Part shown: in pieces, positions 18,256-27,930 of the stretch
Layout: every line of letters starts with the position of its first letter
Position numbering within the stretch: position 1 is the first letter of the stretch
Origin: Pseudomonas hygromyciniae
Lineage (GTDB): Bacteria > Pseudomonadota > Gammaproteobacteria > Pseudomonadales > Pseudomonadaceae
Direction: 5' to 3'
Assembly (NCBI RefSeq): GCF_016925675.1
Contig: NZ_CP070506.1
Coordinates: 2,044,501-2,108,500, forward strand
Length of the DNA stretch: 64,000 bases
Notes under the pieces: generated by a model
Databases searched by the model: none
Seen by the model: only the letters and a program-made list of their open reading frames with translations
Told to the model about the DNA's origin: nothing
Position numbers and translations under genes: made by a program

Positions 18256-18591
18256 GTGAAAGCGTTTGAATTGACGGATTTGGATATCGACCAGCAGTTG
18301 CTGGCGCTGCCTGGTGCTTCGCTGCTGGTGTTTACCAGCGTTGGCTGTTCCAGTTGTCGTTGGGCGCGTCAACAGATGCCGGGCTGGAACCTGCCGGTGG
18401 CGCGCATCTGTTGGGTCGACGCTGGGCATAATGGTGGCGCGGTTGCGCGCTACGGGATCTTTCATTTGCCGGCTTTATTTGTAGTGTGCGAGGGTCAACT
18501 CCACGGCGCACTACAGGTGGGCCTGAACCCGAGTGACCTCAGTGACGCTATAAATGAGGCGCTCCAACAAGAACCAGAGGAGTTGCCATGA
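18256..18591 (+). CDS. Thioredoxin-like protein
   Basis: About 111 residues with a thioredoxin fold (LLVFTSVGCSSCRWARQQMP, then VDAGHNGGAVARYGIFHLPALFVV). The active site is CSSC, and the cis-proline is in HLPALF. No signal peptide, so it acts in the cytoplasm. The start is uncertain: GTG at 18256 gives VKAFELTDLDIDQQL, and other GTG codons lie upstream. It overlaps the next gene by 4 bp (ATGA), which suggests coupling. Confidence 0.78.
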   Translation: MKAFELTDLDIDQQLLALPGASLLVFTSVGCSSCRWARQQMPGWNLPVARICWVDAGHNGGAVARYGIFHLPALFVVCEGQLHGALQVGLNPSDLSDAINEALQQEPEELP

Positions 18592-19550
18592 CGAGTGCAG
18601 TTGAACCTGGACCACGCGTTGGGATTATCGGCACCGGTGCCATCGGTGGTTTTTACGGGTTGATGCTGGCGCGTGCCGGTTTTGACGTGCATTTCCTGTT
18701 GCGCAGCGAATATGCGGCGGTGAGTGAGCGTGGCTTGCAACTCAATAGTGCGATACACGGGGCCTTGAGCCTGCACCCGGTCCAGGCCTATGCCAATGCG
18801 GCCGACATGCCGCCTTGCGACTGGCTGCTGGTGGGCACCAAAACCACCGGCAACGTTGAGCTGGCACCGACCATTGCCCAGGTGGCGGCGCCGGATGCCA
18901 AGGTCGTGCTGTTGCAAAATGGCCTGGGTGTCGAGGACGGCCTGCGCGAACATTTGCCTGAGTCCCTGCATTTGCTCGGCGGGCTTTGCTATATCTGCGT
19001 TCACCGTTCCGGACCGGGGATTGTCGAACACCAGGCCATGGGCCGGGTCAGTCTGGGTTATCACAGTGGCGATGCCACACATGATACTGCTCGTCGTCAG
19101 GCGATTGTCGAAGAGGGGGCCGGGCTGTTCCGCCAGGCTGGGATCGACTCCCAGGCCATGCCTGACCTGGACCAGGCGCGCTGGCATAAGCTGGTGTGGA
19201 ATGTGCCGTACAACGGCCTGTCGGTGTTGCTCGGTGCCAATACCTCGGAGTTGATGGCTGACGAATCCAGCCGGGAATTGATTCAGGGCCTTATGGCCGA
19301 AGTGGTGCAGGGCGCCCATGCATGCGGTCATGAAATCGCGCCCGGCTACGCCGCGCAGATGTTCAGCATGACCGAGCGTTTGACGGACTATTGGCCCAGC
19401 ATGTATCACGATCATCTGCACCAGCGCCCCCTGGAACTGGCTGCGATCTACGCCCGTCCACTGGCTGCCGCCCGGGCCGCCGGCTGTGAAATGCCGCGGA
19501 TGCAGGCGCTGTATCAGGCTTTGGGCTTCATTGATCGACGCAACGGCTGA
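18588..19550 (+). CDS. 2-dehydropantoate 2-reductase family protein
   Basis: 320 residues with an N-terminal Rossmann NADP site (GIIGTGAIGGFYG). The family pattern VGTKTT and LLQNGLG in the middle and a helical C-terminal domain (KLVWNVPYNGLSVLLG) match PanE/ApbA reductases. PanE makes pantoate for coenzyme A. Many genomes hold several paralogues, so true PanE activity is not certain. Middle gene of a three-gene run, 9 bp before the nucleotidase. Confidence 0.85.
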   Translation: MTSAVEPGPRVGIIGTGAIGGFYGLMLARAGFDVHFLLRSEYAAVSERGLQLNSAIHGALSLHPVQAYANAADMPPCDWLLVGTKTTGNVELAPTIAQVAAPDAKVVLLQNGLGVEDGLREHLPESLHLLGGLCYICVHRSGPGIVEHQAMGRVSLGYHSGDATHDTARRQAIVEEGAGLFRQAGIDSQAMPDLDQARWHKLVWNVPYNGLSVLLGANTSELMADESSRELIQGLMAEVVQGAHACGHEIAPGYAAQMFSMTERLTDYWPSMYHDHLHQRPLELAAIYARPLAAARAAGCEMPRMQALYQALGFIDRRNG

Positions 19551-19559
19551 GGAACAGAT

Positions 19560-20477
19560 ATGGCCAAAGGCATGAGCGACAAACTGGTATTGGCGATTTC
19601 CTCGCGGGCACTGTTCGACCTGGGTGAAAGCCATAAGGTTTATCTGGCCCAGGGCGTCGAGGCCTACCGCAAGTATCAGATCGATCACGAGGAAGAAATC
19701 CTTGAGCCGGGCGATGCCTTCCCCCTGGTCAAGAAGCTCCTGACCCTCAATGCCAGCCTGGGCCGCGCGAGGGTCGAAGTGGTGCTGGTTTCGCGCAACA
19801 GTGCCGATACCGGTTTGCGTGTGTTCAATTCGATCCAGCATTACGGCCTGGATATTTCCCGCGCCGCCTTCGTCGGTGGGCGTAACCCCCACCCTTATCT
19901 GGCGGCGTTTGGCAGTCACCTGTTCCTCTCGACCCATGCCGAAGATGTACGCAGCGCACTGGATGCCGGTTTTGCGGCGGCGACCATTCTGTCTGGCGGC
20001 GCCCGCCGGGCTTGCAGTGCCGAATTGCGGATTGCCTTCGATGGAGATGCGGTGTTGTTTTCCGACGAGTCCGAGCGCGTGTACCAGAGCGGCGGCCTGG
20101 AAGCCTTCCAGGCCAGCGAGCGGCAAGCGGCCCGCGAACCACTGCGTGGCGGGCCATTCAAAGGGTTCCTGGCAGCTCTCAATCTGTTGCAGCGCGAGTT
20201 CCCCGATGAGTCATGCCCGATCCGCACAGCGTTGGTGACGGCGCGTTCGGCCCCGTCCCACGAACGGGTGATCCGCACATTGCGCGAGTGGGACATCCGC
20301 CTGGATGAGTCGCTGTTTCTTGGCGGCCTGGAAAAATCAGCGTTCCTTGAGGCGTTCGCCGCCGACGTGTTTTTTGACGACCAGGCCGGCCATTGCGAGA
20401 AAGCCAGGGAGGTTGTGGCCACCGGGCATGTGCCCCATGGCGTGAGCAATGAGCCGAAAGTCCAGGTCCAGAGCTAA
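19560..20477 (+). CDS. 5'-nucleotidase of the cytosolic cN-I type
   Basis: 305 residues of the 5'-nucleotidase family better known from animal cytosolic AMP-ases (NT5C1). Motifs of the HAD-like core: VVLVSRNSADTGLRVFNS, RIAFDGDAVLFSDESE, LVTARSAP and VFFDDQAGHCE. It probably dephosphorylates nucleoside monophosphates; the preferred base is unknown. The start ATG at 19560 fits the 9-bp spacing from the reductase gene. Confidence 0.85.
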   Translation: MAKGMSDKLVLAISSRALFDLGESHKVYLAQGVEAYRKYQIDHEEEILEPGDAFPLVKKLLTLNASLGRARVEVVLVSRNSADTGLRVFNSIQHYGLDISRAAFVGGRNPHPYLAAFGSHLFLSTHAEDVRSALDAGFAAATILSGGARRACSAELRIAFDGDAVLFSDESERVYQSGGLEAFQASERQAAREPLRGGPFKGFLAALNLLQREFPDESCPIRTALVTARSAPSHERVIRTLREWDIRLDESLFLGGLEKSAFLEAFAADVFFDDQAGHCEKAREVVATGHVPHGVSNEPKVQVQS

Positions 20478-20547
20478 GTTCATCGCAGTCGCGGAGGCGC
20501 TGCTAAGCTGAAACAATCCCCGCCATCCTGGCAGCCCAGGAGGTTCT

Positions 20548-21048
20548 ATGATTCGGTCGATGTTGTATGCCTCAGACCTGGGTGTATATGCGCCTTACGT
20601 GATGCAACATGCGCTGGCGATGGCGCGTACGTTCAAGGCGGACCTGTATGTGATTCATGTGGTGGAGCCGATCGGGCTGTTCGCAGAATCGGTGCTGCAA
20701 ACCTATCTTGATGAGCAGGCGTTGAGCGAATGGCAGAGCCAGGGGCTGAACACCGTAATGGCGAACATCGAACAGCGGGTGCTGGACAGTTTTCGTGAAG
20801 AGTTGCAGGACGGCGAGCAGGACTTGCTGGCGATTCGTTCGGTGCGGGTGATCCAGGGGGATCCCGCCCAAGTGATTCTCGACCAGGCGCAGAAACTCTC
20901 GGTGGATTTGTTGATCGTAGGGAGTCATAGCCAGGGCACAGGGATCTCGGCGCCACTGGGGCGTACCGCGGCGCGGGTGCTGCAGTTGTCTCAGGTACCG
21001 GTCTATCTGGTGCCTTTGCTGCAGCGTCGGCGCAGTGATGATGTGTGA
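20548..21048 (+). CDS. Universal stress protein (UspA family)
   Basis: 166 residues, a single Usp domain of alpha/beta fold. The ATP-binding pattern GSHSQGTG, nine residues, then GRTAARVL is present, placing it with ATP-binding UspA/UspFG types. AGGAGG lies 3 bp before the ATG at 20548. Stand-alone gene 70 bp after the nucleotidase gene. Confidence 0.88.
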   Translation: MIRSMLYASDLGVYAPYVMQHALAMARTFKADLYVIHVVEPIGLFAESVLQTYLDEQALSEWQSQGLNTVMANIEQRVLDSFREELQDGEQDLLAIRSVRVIQGDPAQVILDQAQKLSVDLLIVGSHSQGTGISAPLGRTAARVLQLSQVPVYLVPLLQRRRSDDV

Positions 21049-21144
21049 TGGGGTGAAAACGATAAAAAAGTTCTAGATTTATAAATCCAACCTTTAATAT
21101 AGTTATATACCGTCGCTGATATCCGTGGCGTCTATCTGCTTTGA

Positions 21145-22128
<984 letters not shown>

Positions 22129-22133
22129 CCGAT

Positions 22134-22616
22134 CTAGCGGGCCTCGGTCACCACGAATTGTTGCCGGGCGCCCGCCACCAGAATCTCCACCTCATCCCCT
22201 TCGAATTTGCCCAGCAGGCTTTTGCCCAGCGGCGAGCGAGGGGTGATGACGGTCACCAATTGCCCCACCACATAGACTTTCAGGCCTGCCGCGTCCGGCG
22301 CGAGGAATAGCCATTGCTGGCGGCCGTTGTCGTCTTCCAGGCCGAGCAGGGCGCCTACTTCAATGCCCCGTTGTTCATCGTAGGGTCGCAGGTTGAGGTT
22401 TTGGCACAGCACCAGTGATTGCCTGATTTCCTCCACGCGCTTGGCTTGTCCGGCGGCGAGGTAAGACGCTTCCAGGCCCAGGGTGTCGTACTTGTTCTCG
22501 GCGATGTTTTCTTCGTGGGTTGCGGTTTCGTAGGCGGTTTGCGCGGCGCGTTGCGCCACATCCAGGTCGGCGGAGAGTTTTTCCAGGATCAACTGGAGGA
22601 CGGCGTGTTTATTCAT
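22134..22616 (-). CDS. GreA/GreB-family protein, likely RNA polymerase binding
   Basis: 160 residues: an N-terminal coiled coil of about 70 residues (HEENIAENKYDTLGLEASYLA at its tip) and a C-terminal FKBP-like Gre domain (VITPRSPLGKSLLGKFEGDEVEI). The acidic tip differs from that of true GreA and GreB, so RNA cleavage is not assured. It may bind the polymerase secondary channel as Rnk or Gfh factors do. Second gene of a pair, 13 bp after the membrane protein gene. Confidence 0.8.
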   Translation of the reverse strand: MNKHAVLQLILEKLSADLDVAQRAAQTAYETATHEENIAENKYDTLGLEASYLAAGQAKRVEEIRQSLVLCQNLNLRPYDEQRGIEVGALLGLEDDNGRQQWLFLAPDAAGLKVYVVGQLVTVITPRSPLGKSLLGKFEGDEVEILVAGARQQFVVTEAR

Positions 22617-22629
22617 GGGGGCGTGCGGC

Positions 22630-22998
22630 TCAATCACAAAATTGCAGGACGTTGGCCCGGCTCTTGTCGTTGGGGGCGTTCTGGTCCTGCTGGAGCCAGA
22701 ACTGGCATTTGGGGTTGGACAGATTGCGCGGGTTCGCCCGCGTCTGGTCCAGGGCCTGTTGCTGTTCCTGCTTGTGCAGGTTCTGTTGGTATTGCTCAAA
22801 CATCCGGTTCGGTGGCTCTGGTGCAACGGCGGGCGGCTTGCCCAGTTGTTGGACGGCTTGGCTGACGGCGGCCACGGGCTGTTCAAGCAGGTAGCGCGAG
22901 GCCAGCCAGCCTGTCAGCGCGATGGCGACAAAGCCCAGCCACAGGCCCAGGGCCACGGCAATACTGAGTTTGAACATCGACAGCGGGCGATCGGACAT
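22630..22998 (-). CDS. Small membrane-anchored protein of unknown function
   Basis: 122 residues. After a short cytoplasmic head, one membrane helix lies near 10-32 (LSIAVALGLWLGFVAIALTG). The rest is a Gln/Pro-rich, charged periplasmic part with two Cys residues (NPKCQFWLQ and QFCD) that could form a disulfide. No family recognised. GAGGCCGCC before the ATG at 22998 is a fair ribosome site. Pairs with the Gre-like gene. Confidence 0.7.
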   Translation of the reverse strand: MSDRPLSMFKLSIAVALGLWLGFVAIALTGWLASRYLLEQPVAAVSQAVQQLGKPPAVAPEPPNRMFEQYQQNLHKQEQQQALDQTRANPRNLSNPKCQFWLQQDQNAPNDKSRANVLQFCD

Positions 22999-23130
22999 GG
23001 CGGCCTCCTGGCATACGGTTGCGGTGAGCGAAGGATTGTCGCATAGCCGGCGTGCAGAATAATCGCGATCAACCCTTCTGCATGGCGGCATTTATGCGGA
23101 CAATCGAGCCTTTGAATGATGGAGCCCGGA

Positions 23131-24264
23131 ATGAAAGCCCGCTGGGATATTTTTTGCAGCGTCGTCGACAACTACGGCGACATCGGCGTGACTTGGCGCC
23201 TGGCCCGGCAATTGGCTGCGGAACACGCCTGCGTGGTGCGCTTGTGGGTCGATGATTTGCGGGCGTTCGAACGCATGTGCCCAGAGGTGGATGTGCAGTT
23301 GGACCAGCAGTGGCAAGAGGGCGTCGATGTGCGGCACTGGTCACCGCACTGGGCGGCTACGCCAGCGGCCGATGTGGTGATTGCCGCGTTTGCCTGCCAA
23401 TTGCCCCATGACTATATGGAGGCAATGGCTGGGTGTGAGCTCCCGCCACTGTGGATGAACCTTGACTATCTAAGCGCCGAGGAATGGGTCGTCGGTTGCC
23501 ACGGCCTGCCGTCGGTGAAGTTCAAGGGTGTGCAAAAGTACTTCTTCTTCCCGGGGTTTCGTTCTGGTACGGGCGGCTTGTTGCGTGAGGCCGGGCTGAT
23601 TGAACAACGGCAGGCCTTTCAGCGTGACCCGCAGGCTCGGCAACAATTCCTGCAGGCGCTGGGTGTCTTTCCCACGCAGGGCGCCCGTTTGATGTCGCTG
23701 TTTGCCTATGAAAACGTCGGATTGGCCAGTTGGCTGGACGTGCTGGCCGCTGATGGGCAAGCCACTCATCTGCTGGTGCCGGAAGGGCGCATCCTCGGCG
23801 ACGTGCAGCGCTGGCTGGGTGTCGAGGTGTTGGTAGCAGGTGATATTCATCTGCGCGGTACGCTGACGATCCAGGTACTGCCGTTCGTGCGGCAGGAACA
23901 ATACGACCGCCTGTTGTGGTGCTGCGATTTCAACGCCGTGCGCGGCGAAGACTCCTTTGTGCGTGCGCAATGGGCTGGGCGCCCGTTGCTATGGCACATC
24001 TATCGCCAGGACGATGATATTCACCTGGACAAGCTCGATGCCTTCCTCACGCTCTATACCCAGGGCCTGTCTGTACCTGCGAAAGCTGCGCTGATTGCCC
24101 TATGGCAAGCCTGGAACACGGACAGCGATATGGCCTCAAGCTGGAAAATCCTGCTTGAGCATTGGACGGAACTGACCGTACACGCCGAAAAATGGTGTCT
24201 GGAACAGGCCTTGCAGGCTGATCTTGCGACGGCGCTGGTACAGTTTTATGAAAATTGGATATGA
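23131..24264 (+). CDS. earP: EF-P arginine rhamnosyltransferase EarP
   Basis: Transfers rhamnose from dTDP-rhamnose to Arg32 of EF-P, making EF-P active on polyproline stalls. 377 residues in a GT-B fold. With the ATG at 23131 the known catalytic residues fall at Asp13 and Asp17 (SVVDNYGDIGVTW) and Glu273 (RGEDS), which supports this start over the in-frame ATG at 23116. GGAG lies 6 bp upstream. It is directly followed by efp, its substrate, 49 bp away. Confidence 0.96.
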   Translation: MKARWDIFCSVVDNYGDIGVTWRLARQLAAEHACVVRLWVDDLRAFERMCPEVDVQLDQQWQEGVDVRHWSPHWAATPAADVVIAAFACQLPHDYMEAMAGCELPPLWMNLDYLSAEEWVVGCHGLPSVKFKGVQKYFFFPGFRSGTGGLLREAGLIEQRQAFQRDPQARQQFLQALGVFPTQGARLMSLFAYENVGLASWLDVLAADGQATHLLVPEGRILGDVQRWLGVEVLVAGDIHLRGTLTIQVLPFVRQEQYDRLLWCCDFNAVRGEDSFVRAQWAGRPLLWHIYRQDDDIHLDKLDAFLTLYTQGLSVPAKAALIALWQAWNTDSDMASSWKILLEHWTELTVHAEKWCLEQALQADLATALVQFYENWI

Positions 24265-24313
24265 TACGCGACCTTGATTTTTGTAAATCCCATCCAAATT
24301 TCGGATATTCGTA

Positions 24314-24886
24314 ATGAAAACTGGTAAAGAACTGAAACCCGGTACAGTGATCCGTCTCGAAAACGACCCTTGGCTGGTTCAGAAAGCTGAGTTCACCAAG
24401 TCTGGTCGTAACAGCGCAATCATGAAGACCAAGCTGAAGAACCTGCTGACCGGTTACAAGACCGAGATCGTCTACAGCGCCGATGACAAACTGGACGACG
24501 TAATCCTCGACCGTAAAGAAGCGACCCTGTCCTTCATCAGCGGCGACACCTACACGTTCATGGACACTACCGACTACACCATGTACGAGCTGAACGCTGA
24601 AGATATCGAAGCCGTTCTGCCGTTCATTGAAGAAGGTATGGAAGACGTCTGCGAAGCCATTTTCTTCGAAGAGCGCCTGGTTTCCGTAGAGCTGCCGACC
24701 ACCATCGTGCGTAAGGTTGCCTACACCGAAGGTTCCGCTCGTGGCGACACTTCGGGCAAAGTGATGAAGCCGGCCAAGCTGGCTAACGGTACCGAACTGC
24801 AAGTGGCCGATTTCATCGAAATCGACGACCTGATCGAGATCGACACCCGTGAAGGTGGTTCGTACAAAGGTCGCGCCAAGAAGTAA
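24314..24886 (+). CDS. efp: Translation elongation factor P (Arg32 type)
   Basis: Binds ribosomes stalled at consecutive prolines. 190 residues, three beta-barrel domains. The modification loop reads TKSGRNSA with Arg at position 32, the acceptor of EarP rhamnosylation, rather than the Lys of the EpmA type. The preceding 49 bp are AT-rich and may hold its own promoter in addition to read-through from earP. A strong terminator follows. Confidence 0.97.
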   Translation: MKTGKELKPGTVIRLENDPWLVQKAEFTKSGRNSAIMKTKLKNLLTGYKTEIVYSADDKLDDVILDRKEATLSFISGDTYTFMDTTDYTMYELNAEDIEAVLPFIEEGMEDVCEAIFFEERLVSVELPTTIVRKVAYTEGSARGDTSGKVMKPAKLANGTELQVADFIEIDDLIEIDTREGGSYKGRAKK

Positions 24887-24902
24887 TTCTGGCGTTACTG
24901 AT

Positions 24903-24931
24903 AAAAAACCCGACCATGAGTCGGGTTTTTT
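24903..24931. terminator. Bidirectional terminator between efp and ohr
   Basis: Stem AAAAACCCGAC/GTCGGGTTTTT with a CATGA loop, placed between convergent genes. A run on one side and T run on the other. Confidence 0.9.
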
Positions 24932-24946
24932 GTGCCTGTTTGCCAG

Positions 24947-25366
24947 TCACACCGTGATATGCAGGCGCACATCGACGTTGCCACGGGTGGCGTTGGAGTA
25001 AGGGCAGACCTGATGGGCAGCCTCCACCAGGCTTTGCGCTTCGTCGTGTTCCAAGCCGGGCAGGGACACGTGAAGGTCGATGTCCAGGCCAAATCCACCG
25101 GGAATCTGGCCGATGCCCACATGGGCGGTGATCGAGGCGTCATCGGGGATTTTACGCTTGCTCTGGCTGGCGACGAATTTCAGGGCGCCGATAAAACAGG
25201 CCGAGTAGCCAGCGGCGAACAGTTGTTCCGGGTTGGTGGCTTGACCGCCAGCGCCGCCCAACTCTTTTGGCGTAGAAAGTTTCACATCGAGGATGTTGTC
25301 GCTGGAAACGGCACGACCATCACGGCCGCCGGTGGCGGTGGCTACTGCGGTATAGAGAGTTTGCAT
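24947..25366 (-). CDS. ohr: Organic hydroperoxide resistance protein Ohr
   Basis: Thiol peroxidase that reduces fatty acid and other organic hydroperoxides using lipoylated partners. 139 residues. The two catalytic cysteines are in GYSACFIGAL and HQVCPYSNATRGN, the hallmark of Ohr as opposed to OsmC. The ATG at 25366 is preceded by GGGAGAC on the minus strand reading GTCTCCC, so the ribosome site is weak. The regulator gene ohrR lies upstream, on the same strand. Confidence 0.95.
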   Translation of the reverse strand: MQTLYTAVATATGGRDGRAVSSDNILDVKLSTPKELGGAGGQATNPEQLFAAGYSACFIGALKFVASQSKRKIPDDASITAHVGIGQIPGGFGLDIDLHVSLPGLEHDEAQSLVEAAHQVCPYSNATRGNVDVRLHITV

Positions 25367-25390
25367 GGGAGACGCCTCGCGGTTTTATTT

Positions 25391-25452
25391 GCGCTAAAAG
25401 TTTGCGCGCTAAGTAAGTGGCGAGGTGAATGTATCGCGCAAATCTTTAGCGC
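25391..25452. promoter_or_regulatory. Pair of candidate OhrR operators upstream of ohr
   Basis: Two imperfect palindromes with GCGC ends: GCGCTAAAAGTTTGCGC (25391-25407) and GCGCAAATCTTTAGCGC (25436-25452). They are almost exact inverted copies of each other. A related sequence lies before ohrR at 26081-26101. Position upstream of ohr suggests operators; binding is inferred. Confidence 0.5.
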
Positions 25453-25481
25453 GCAATATAAATTTCCAAACTAATCCCAAT

Positions 25482-25589
25482 CCCCTGTAGGAGCCGGCTT
25501 GCCGGCGAAAAGCCCGAGTGCGACGCGCGGCGCCAGGCACCCCGCGTTATCGCTGGCGATTTTCGCCGGCAAGCCGGCTCCTACAGGGG
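25482..25589. repeat. REP doublet with 30-bp perfect arms
   Basis: Inverted repeat: arms 25482-25511 and 25560-25589 match perfectly (CCCCTGTAGGAGCCGGCTTG and onward), with a 48-nt centre. Typical of Pseudomonas extragenic REP pairs. It lies between ohr and ohrR. Confidence 0.9.
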
Positions 25590-25600
25590 CCTCTATTCGG

Positions 25601-26044
25601 TCAGACGCTACCCTGCAGGTTCCTGCGCAACTCCAGCAAATCCGCCTGCAGCTTCTGCAGTTGCTCCATCTGCATCCCGCTGGCGCCTAGGATGCATGGG
25701 GGAACATCCACGGCCTTGTCCCGCAGCGCTCGGCCGGTTGCGGTCAGCTCAACGACGACTACGCGCTCATCGCTACGGCTACGGGTGCGACTCAACAGGC
25801 CCTCAGCTTCCAGGCGCTTGAGCAGTGGTGTCAGTGAGCCCGGATCGGTGAGCAGGCGGCTACTGATTTCGCCCACGGTCAAACCATCTTCTTCCCACAA
25901 CACCATCATCGCCAAATACTGTGGGTAGGTCAGGCCAATGGCTTGCAGCAGGGGTTTGTAGACCTTGGTCATCAACAACGACGTGGAGTGCAGGGCAAAG
26001 CACAGTTGGTTGTCGAGGAGCAGGGAATCGCAAGGGTCGGTCAT
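25601..26044 (-). CDS. ohrR: MarR-type peroxide sensor OhrR
   Basis: Repressor of ohr that is released when its cysteine is oxidised. 147 residues with a winged helix at about 50-100 (DPGSLTPLLKRLEAEGLL). The sensing Cys is Cys15 in LDNQLCFALHS; a second Cys (Cys117) makes it a two-cysteine OhrR that can form a disulfide. It lies upstream of ohr with a REP doublet between. A paralogue (41625-42086) pairs with glutathione peroxidase. Confidence 0.92.
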   Translation of the reverse strand: MTDPCDSLLLDNQLCFALHSTSLLMTKVYKPLLQAIGLTYPQYLAMMVLWEEDGLTVGEISSRLLTDPGSLTPLLKRLEAEGLLSRTRSRSDERVVVVELTATGRALRDKAVDVPPCILGASGMQMEQLQKLQADLLELRRNLQGSV

Positions 26045-26080
26045 GGCAGTGCCTTAAAACGTATTTGCTCTGGAATCTAG

Positions 26081-26101
26081 CGGCCAAACCTTTAACGCGC
26101 C
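26081..26101. promoter_or_regulatory. Candidate OhrR site upstream of ohrR
   Basis: CGGCCAAACCTTTAACGCGCC resembles the two palindromic boxes before ohr (shared AAA-C-TTTA core and GCGC end). It lies 37 bp before the ohrR start, as expected for autorepression. Match is imperfect. Confidence 0.35.
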
Positions 26102-26121
26102 AGATAATTCTGTCGTAGCAG

Positions 26122-27072
26122 TCAGCCCCAACCGCTTTGCAGCGCCAGATCCCACGGTGGGATAGGGCTGAAACGGCTCTTGAGGTACTCCAGTAGCAGG
26201 CGGCTGCGGGCGTTGGCATGTTGTTCCAGGCGTAGGGCGTAAATGCCAGCGCTTTCGGCGTTAGGCAGGCCGTTTTCGCAGAATAACGGCATCAGTTCGC
26301 CACGCACTAGATACTCGCTGGCCAGCCAGGTGGGCAGGTGTGCGATGCCCAGCCCGGCCAGGGCGCCGGATAGCAGGGCTTCGGCATTGTTGGCGCTCAT
26401 GCGGATACGCTGCGGACGGTAGGTGTTCTTACGGCCATCGAGTTCAAAGCGCCAGGCGAACATTGGCGCCAAGCCTTCCCAGTCCAGGCCATCATGTTCA
26501 TTCAACTGGCTGGGGTGGGTCGGCGTGCCGCGGTTTTTCAGGTAGGCCGGGCTGGCGCAGGCGATGCGCACGATGCTGGCCAGCGGTGTGGCGATCAGCC
26601 GTGTATCGACGATATGCCCCGCGCGCAGTACCAGGTCAACCTTGCCCAAGTGCTCGCCCTGCATGTCGACAAAGCTGTCGATCAAGTGCAGGTGCACATC
26701 CAGCCCCGGGTAGACGGTCAGAAAGTCTGCGATTGCCGGCGCCAGGTGTCGCCGGCCAAACGCGGCGGGTGCATCCACGCGAATCAGGCCTTCGGGCGCA
26801 TGGCTCAAGGACACAGCCTCGGCACGGGCCAGTTGCAACTCCCGGACAATCCGCCTTGCACGCTCGGCAAATGCCGTGCCTGCAGGCGTGGGCAGCACCG
26901 CATGGGTACTGCGCAGGAATAGCCGGCTACCCACGGCGCTTTCCAGGCTGTCGATCCGACGGGCCACAGCGGAGGGCGTGAGTGGGTGGCGCCGCGCGGC
27001 AGCAGAAAAGCTGCCTGCCTCCAGCACATCGAGGAACAGGCTCAGTTGATCAGTCAAGGTGGTGGGGTTCAT
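26122..27072 (-). CDS. LysR family transcriptional regulator
   Basis: 316 residues with an N-terminal winged helix (AGSFSAAARRHPLTPSAVARR) and a periplasmic-binding-type effector domain. The pattern of the C-terminal part (DLVLRAGHIVDTRLIATPLA) is that of the CrgA/DsdC-like LysR group that often controls a divergent gene. It is divergent from the TauE/SafE permease gene 108 bp away, its likely target. Chosen start ATG at 27072; an upstream ATG at 27105 would add 11 residues. Confidence 0.86.
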   Translation of the reverse strand: MNPTTLTDQLSLFLDVLEAGSFSAAARRHPLTPSAVARRIDSLESAVGSRLFLRSTHAVLPTPAGTAFAERARRIVRELQLARAEAVSLSHAPEGLIRVDAPAAFGRRHLAPAIADFLTVYPGLDVHLHLIDSFVDMQGEHLGKVDLVLRAGHIVDTRLIATPLASIVRIACASPAYLKNRGTPTHPSQLNEHDGLDWEGLAPMFAWRFELDGRKNTYRPQRIRMSANNAEALLSGALAGLGIAHLPTWLASEYLVRGELMPLFCENGLPNAESAGIYALRLEQHANARSRLLLEYLKSRFSPIPPWDLALQSGWG

Positions 27073-27180
27073 GAGGGTGCGCTTGTGCGGATTTGGCATA
27101 GCCATTGTGCGTTGCTGTGCGTTTCCATGCTAGAGGGGACTGCGTAGCATGCAGGGCTCGAGACGGCGGAGTGTTGTGTT

Positions 27181-27930
27181 GTGGTGGATCTAGCGATGTA
27201 TGTGCTGCTGGGCATAGCCCTGGGCACCGTGGGCGGATTGTTCGGCATTGGTGGCGGGCTGATCGCAATTCCGGTACTGGGCGTGCTGGTCGGCCTGGAT
27301 CAGCAAATCGCCCAAGGTACTGCGCTGGTGATGGTTGTGCCCAATGTCATGCTGGCGCTGTGGCGTTATCACCAGCGCAATCGGATCGAGCTGCGCCATG
27401 CCTTGCCACTTGGACTCATGGGTTTTTGCTTTGCTTGGTTGGGTTCGATCTGGGCTGTGGGTATCGATGCAGGTGTCATGCGCATTGGCTTCATTGCGTT
27501 TCTGGTGGCGCTGTCGGCGTACAACCTGTTGCGCATGGTCACCCGCAATGCGCCTCCTTCAGCGCAGATGCGCTATTCCTGGCCGTGGCTCGGGGTATTG
27601 GGGGCGGTGTCCGGCTCCATGGGCGGCTTGTTCGGCGTCGGTGGTGCGGTGGTTGCTACCCCGGTGTTGACCAGCATTTTCGGCACCACCCAAGTGGTCG
27701 CCCAAGGCTTGTCCCTGGCGCTAGCTTTACCCAGTACCAGCGTCACCCTGGTGACCTATGCCTGGCATCAGGAAGTGGACTGGCTGATCGGCGTGCCTCT
27801 GGCCGTCGGCGGGCTGCTCAGCATCAGTTGGGGAGTGAAGATCGCCCACGCGTTGCCGGAGCGTTTGCTGCGCGGGTTGTTCTGCGGCTTCCTGGTGGTG
27901 TGCGCGGTGATGCTGACCTTTAAGGTCTGA
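27181..27930 (+). CDS. TauE/SafE family sulfite exporter-like permease
   Basis: 249 residues, about eight membrane helices in two repeats. Each half has a glycine motif (GLFGIGGGLIAIPVL and GGLFGVGGAVVATPVL), the family signature. The family moves small anions such as sulfite, sulfoacetate or taurine products. The substrate here is unknown. Starts at GTG 27181 or 27184, or ATG 27196. The 3' end overlaps the convergent LysR gene by 11 bp. Confidence 0.87.
   Translation: MVDLAMYVLLGIALGTVGGLFGIGGGLIAIPVLGVLVGLDQQIAQGTALVMVVPNVMLALWRYHQRNRIELRHALPLGLMGFCFAWLGSIWAVGIDAGVMRIGFIAFLVALSAYNLLRMVTRNAPPSAQMRYSWPWLGVLGAVSGSMGGLFGVGGAVVATPVLTSIFGTTQVVAQGLSLALALPSTSVTLVTYAWHQEVDWLIGVPLAVGGLLSISWGVKIAHALPERLLRGLFCGFLVVCAVMLTFKV

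Noticed and set aside
18495..20126. 543-codon open frame on the minus strand
   Set aside because: Antisense shadow of the reductase and nucleotidase genes; no family features and GC-rich codon bias explains it.
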